Of a stretch of DNA of 64,000 nt, positions 62,301 to 64,000 are shown one piece after another. Source of the DNA: Oscillospiraceae bacterium Marseille-Q3528. GTDB taxonomy: Bacteria > Bacillota > Clostridia > Lachnospirales > Lachnospiraceae. The notes under the pieces are model-generated. The model searched no databases and was not told where the DNA came from. It was given only the letters and a program-made list of their open reading frames with translations. A program made the position numbers and the translations under genes. Each line of letters opens with the position of its first letter. Position 1 is the first letter of the stretch. The stretch is from assembly GCA_018223385.1 (NCBI GenBank), contig JAGTTR010000017.1, forward strand, positions 36,640 through 100,639. The letters run 5' to 3'.

Positions 62301-62885
62301 ATTCTTAGCGGGTTCTGCCGTTACGGTGACGGTCTCTCCCTCTTTTGCGGATGTTTTATCCACAGATACCGTTCCGTTTTCAGCAGTGGCAACCGTCACT
62401 GTGTAAGACGGCTTTTCGTCGGGCTCTGTGGGTGTTTCTCCGCCTACAATAGAAGCTGTGTAAACGTAAGGATATACAGATGCATTTTTGGTGACATTAA
62501 CGGTCAGATCCTCGTAATTGTCTGCGGAGATTACGATATTGGCCGGATAAGAAATGCTGTTATTAATCATTTTCAGGGCAGTATAACTGCCATAAGCGCC
62601 GGTTACGCTTCCGATTGCCCAGGTATTGTCACTGCTGGTCCAGTCAAGTGTTCCCTTAGAAAATGCAGTGTCGTTTACGGTAACGGAAGTGATGGCGTTT
62701 AACCAGGTTGTGTCATCGAAACCAAGATTCAGTGTTTCTGGCATGAACCCGGCAACTCCGCAGTTGGTGATCATTGTAGGCGGAGCGTCTGCCGCCAAAA
62801 CGGTGCTTGCTGAGCCAAATGCCGTGGACAGTATCATTACTGCCGAAAGCAGAAACGCAGCAAAGCGGTGGTAGTGTTTTCTCAT
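59400..62885 (-). CDS. Large multi-domain surface protein with C-terminal anchor
   Basis: 1161 residues. The signal peptide (about 1-31) ends VLA. Then come three related repeats of the DUF1533/Hb-interacting type (about 35-145, 240-350, 365-480), each with a DYVSKIT.VSVNGT..-like and GDVITITADGYKQLTFK segment. A bacterial repeat (YTVTVATAENGTVSVDKTSA, about 158-235) sits between the first two. A beta-helix-like Gly/Asn-rich region lies near 790-960, with an InlB B-type repeat (TFTVTYTDGVDGEEI to YTAQWEK) near 1000-1060. The tail is an Asn-Pro-Ser spacer, AVKTGDESP, one hydrophobic segment and RIRRRNYK. The tail looks like a sortase-type signal in which LPxTG is replaced by AVKTG. Ligand unknown. 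Confidence 0.85.
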   Translation of the reverse strand: MRKHYHRFAAFLLSAVMILSTAFGSASTVLAADAPPTMITNCGVAGFMPETLNLGFDDTTWLNAITSVTVNDTAFSKGTLDWTSSDNTWAIGSVTGAYGSYTALKMINNSISYPANIVISADNYEDLTVNVTKNASVYPYVYTASIVGGETPTEPDEKPSYTVTVATAENGTVSVDKTSAKEGETVTVTAEPAKNYTLDAISVADSTGAAVSVSENAFTMPASNVTVSAAFKSTAPVTPSEDAKISLDQISVTSDWGGYNWLFTFGDAADYVSKITGVSVNGTAWKAQTYKPSSGGAYYPNTNDQQLIFCVDSYGTIPAIKDGDVLTITADGYQTLTFKISIDDNGKLTVSEAGSTDPSTPTEPSEDKEITLAQVSVSQDFFGNDWYFTFANADDYVSKITDVSVNGTSWEKKDYSVSSGGAYRANTSENRLEFSVKDFSPSPVIGVLKSGDVITITADGYKQLTFKMVIDPNGKVSLVEDDGQGDPYKLHVKIEGDFEAALVGQKDYDGISGASTVASSNNNSNVTVYAALVEGDAEPTDDDWEELNNFSKINVVGSKCRVNIVPDTENGTDANSSSGMAGVYLPISSSLTLSGTPKDPGTYLISIDITDDQDRTATSNTLPFRIYTGDEKLADRLVLENLTQTQDGKYMWNIMEPWAIRDFGSNVDGEEESVRVPADVKAWYGSNTSGVYGYLGYDIAWKEVQKGNIPQTLYIPAGCDLTFVNMEILSSVKIVVENGGKLNLRDTTVQGIIEVKDGGTFSMNYDPYNNEFLTGASLCGQLRLEDGAILENASIYSHSNYLANGDLTDRSISDAVVSATGNITVKGNVSIQGDSAGTEIGQTALLVKNGTINVEDGATLSTFGGDGKVLIYSTGGTAIELDNGTITGNGKLVGIGGDVLFGDGGTAVTGNGTISTKETFLRGATASGNSTPGTATDGNVKILSPNQSIEDGALIERGGANDPIADLYWKTGIDPLPPLAKYTTSPVPTFTVTYTDGVDGEEIFADQVYSNLVTGADTPAYNGTPAREGYTFKGWDPQVAATVSANATYTAQWEKNTNPENPSNPASPSNPTNPSNPSNPSNPSNPSNPSNPTTPSETTDNGGHHHSGSSDNTAAEQTTTTSSTAVKTGDESPVLLLTLLLLAAAVLTGMVAYRIRRRNYK

Positions 62886-62992
62886 AATGGTCCTCTCCTT
62901 TGTTATTTTGTCTTGGGAAAGCAGTCCTGAACATGGCTGGTTTTGCAGACGGAAACACAGAAATGTTAGGCTGTGCTAACCTTAACTGGGAG

Positions 62993-63021
62993 ATTTTACC
63001 ATTGTGATATTTTTGTGTCAA
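62993..63021 (-). promoter_or_regulatory. Promoter of the surface protein gene
   Basis: On the minus strand TTGACA (63021-63016), a 17-nt spacer and TAAAAT (62998-62993). A GGTTAG/CTAAC hairpin lies in the leader. Confidence 0.75.
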
Positions 63022-63038
63022 TGTAGGAAAGTGTGACA

Positions 63039-63066
63039 TTTTCTCAATAAGAAGATACTGAGAAAA
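63039..63066. promoter_or_regulatory. Inverted repeat upstream of the surface protein promoter
   Basis: TTTTCTCA-N12-TGAGAAAA, perfect 8-bp arms, 18 bp upstream of the -35 box: an activator-type position. Confidence 0.45.
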
Positions 63067-63157
63067 GTTCTCATTTTGAAATGCCATACCGATCAGAGAC
63101 ATGCTTGCTGCCTGTAGAAAGTAAATAGGATCTGTGCCGGTTATTCCATACGAAAGC

Positions 63158-63181
63158 GGAGAGGGGGCATGCCTCCTCTCC
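63158..63181. terminator. Hairpin downstream of the DUF6773-like gene
   Basis: GGAGAGGGGG-CATG-CCTCCTCTCC, one mismatch. There is no good T-run on the minus strand (CGCTTTCG), so termination is uncertain. Confidence 0.35.
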
Positions 63182-63226
63182 TTGCATAAAATGATATCAA
63201 TGTGTGATAAAAATCAACGAACCTTT

Positions 63227-63700
63227 TTAGTCTTCATCCGCAGGATGGTCTTCTATATCTTCCAGTTTTTGTAATCTGGTTTTATATTGTTTGGAAGTAA
63301 TGGTCAGTGCCAGGAAACATAAAACTTCTATACATAAGAACATAATGATTCCGGTGGCAATGGCCCCGACAAGCTTGTGGTAATTTTTATAAGAAATAAG
63401 GAACCAGATCACACCGGTAATAACCGCGGCAATGGTGCTGGCGATGAGATTCGTCTGGAACGTGGGCCGCAGTTTTCTGTCCCAGATGCCATTTTTGATA
63501 CAGGCGATGGTGAGATACAGGGCGAGACACATAAAGACAGCCCATTCGCCTGCCAGATTTCGGGCGCCGTCATTGCCTGTGAGCAGCTGGATCAGCATGA
63601 CGATCAGCAGTCCCCAGAAAGCGAGCCAGCAGCCGTTATGTTCGATCCGAAGCAGTTCTAACTCCTGCCGTTCATCCAGATTATTCTTCATTTTCTTCAT
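63227..63700 (-). CDS. Membrane protein, DUF6773-like
   Basis: 157 residues from 63700 (GGAGG 9 nt upstream). It starts MKKMKNNLDERQELELLRIE, followed by four hydrophobic segments (about 22-42, 55-75, 92-112, 118-140) and an acidic C-terminus. The LDERQ opening followed by four helices is common in small membrane proteins encoded next to short XRE regulators in Firmicutes. It overlaps the regulator gene by 20 bp. Function unknown. Confidence 0.75.
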   Translation of the reverse strand: MKKMKNNLDERQELELLRIEHNGCWLAFWGLLIVMLIQLLTGNDGARNLAGEWAVFMCLALYLTIACIKNGIWDRKLRPTFQTNLIASTIAAVITGVIWFLISYKNYHKLVGAIATGIIMFLCIEVLCFLALTITSKQYKTRLQKLEDIEDHPADED

Positions 63701-63902
63701 CTTCATCATCCTCCCAAAATAAATCATCCAGGCGCTTATCCAATATGCGGCAGATCTTGCGGCATAACCGGATCGTCGGATTATATTCTCCTTTTTCAAT
63801 GGCGTTCATGGTCTGCCGTGAAACGCCGACAGCTTCGGCCAGTGCCTTCTGCGTCATATCCTTTTCGGCCCGCGCTACTTTGATCGCAATATTCTTTGCC
63901 AA
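63681..63902 (-). CDS. Short XRE-family helix-turn-helix regulator (YozG-like)
   Basis: 73 residues from a TTG start at 63902, preceded by GAGGAGG at 10 nt. It consists of one Cro/CI helix-turn-helix: MTQKALAEAVGVSRQTMNAI then EKGEYNPTIRLCRKICRIL, and an acidic tail (WEDDEDEENEE). These regulators typically control their own operon with a membrane protein. An AAAAGT/ACTTTT inverted repeat overlapping the -35 box upstream may be its operator. Confidence 0.85.
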   Translation of the reverse strand: MAKNIAIKVARAEKDMTQKALAEAVGVSRQTMNAIEKGEYNPTIRLCRKICRILDKRLDDLFWEDDEDEENEE

Positions 63903-63928
63903 TCGCCGTCCACCTCCTCTGTGTTTAT

Positions 63929-63957
63929 AAAGTAACATTTACCGAACTAAAAGTCAA
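63929..63957 (-). promoter_or_regulatory. Promoter of the HTH/membrane protein pair
   Basis: On the minus strand TTGACT (63957-63952), a 17-nt spacer and TACTTT (63934-63929). ACTTTT/AAAAGT arms flank the -35 region. Confidence 0.6.
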
Positions 63958-64000
63958 GTATATTTTACTTTTAATTTATTATATATGAATTAATATATCA

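Overview
The window looks like chromosomal DNA of a Gram-positive gut Clostridium of the Lachnospiraceae type (inference from gene content, not a measured placement). Supporting signs are type III glutamine synthetases, HrcA/CIRCE heat-shock control, a T-box, YesM/YesN signalling, DUF4364 and DUF4250 proteins, a glycyl-radical enzyme, and a PcsB-like hydrolase behind ftsEX. Most genes are core genes. They are separated by short AT-rich islands that hold gene relics, palindromic repeats and small accessory cassettes.

Left part (1-13.7 kb): the 3' end of a glycyl-radical enzyme and an iron alcohol dehydrogenase come first. An AT-rich island (2.0-4.9 kb) follows, with a broken tannase-like esterase, a three-gene DUF3791/DUF3990 cassette behind a 25-bp palindrome, and a dead tyrosine recombinase interrupted by a palindromic insert. 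Next are two CIRCE-controlled heat-shock units (hsp20 plus a P-loop kinase, then clpB), a MATE transporter with DUF4250, a polysaccharide deacetylase, rarA and a frameshifted acetyltransferase.

Core block (13.7-37 kb): DUF4364, a TIGR01212-type radical SAM protein coupled to malic enzyme, and rpmE between inverted copies of a dispersed repeat. Then DUF1385-prmC-prfA-vanZ, a DUF2156 protein, and a run of two aminotransferases (second = hisC), a methyltransferase, hslO and nadE. A divergent pair follows (FMN-binding-like protein and WecG/TagA glycosyltransferase). A CdaR-type regulator then precedes ftsE-ftsX-M23 hydrolase-S41 protease, a D-2-hydroxyacid dehydrogenase and a lipid kinase.

Sugar block (37-48.4 kb): mglB-mglA-mglC (galactose-type ABC importer), a small acidic membrane protein, a YesN response regulator, a YesM kinase, a membrane-tethered sugar-binding protein, a second MglB-like lipoprotein and class II fructose-bisphosphate aldolase. 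This reads as sugar uptake, extracellular sensing and glycolysis.

Right part (48.4-64 kb): a second relic-rich island contains a HipA-like/flavodoxin junction and a DUF3592 gene split at a classic A AAA AAG slippery heptamer. Tandem type III glutamine synthetases follow. An alaA-type aminotransferase sits under a T-box whose apparent specifier is GCA (alanine). Then come a ClC channel, a second hsp20 with a look-alike heat-shock promoter lacking CIRCE, a 1161-residue surface protein and an HTH/membrane protein pair. I saw no tRNA, rRNA or CRISPR array.
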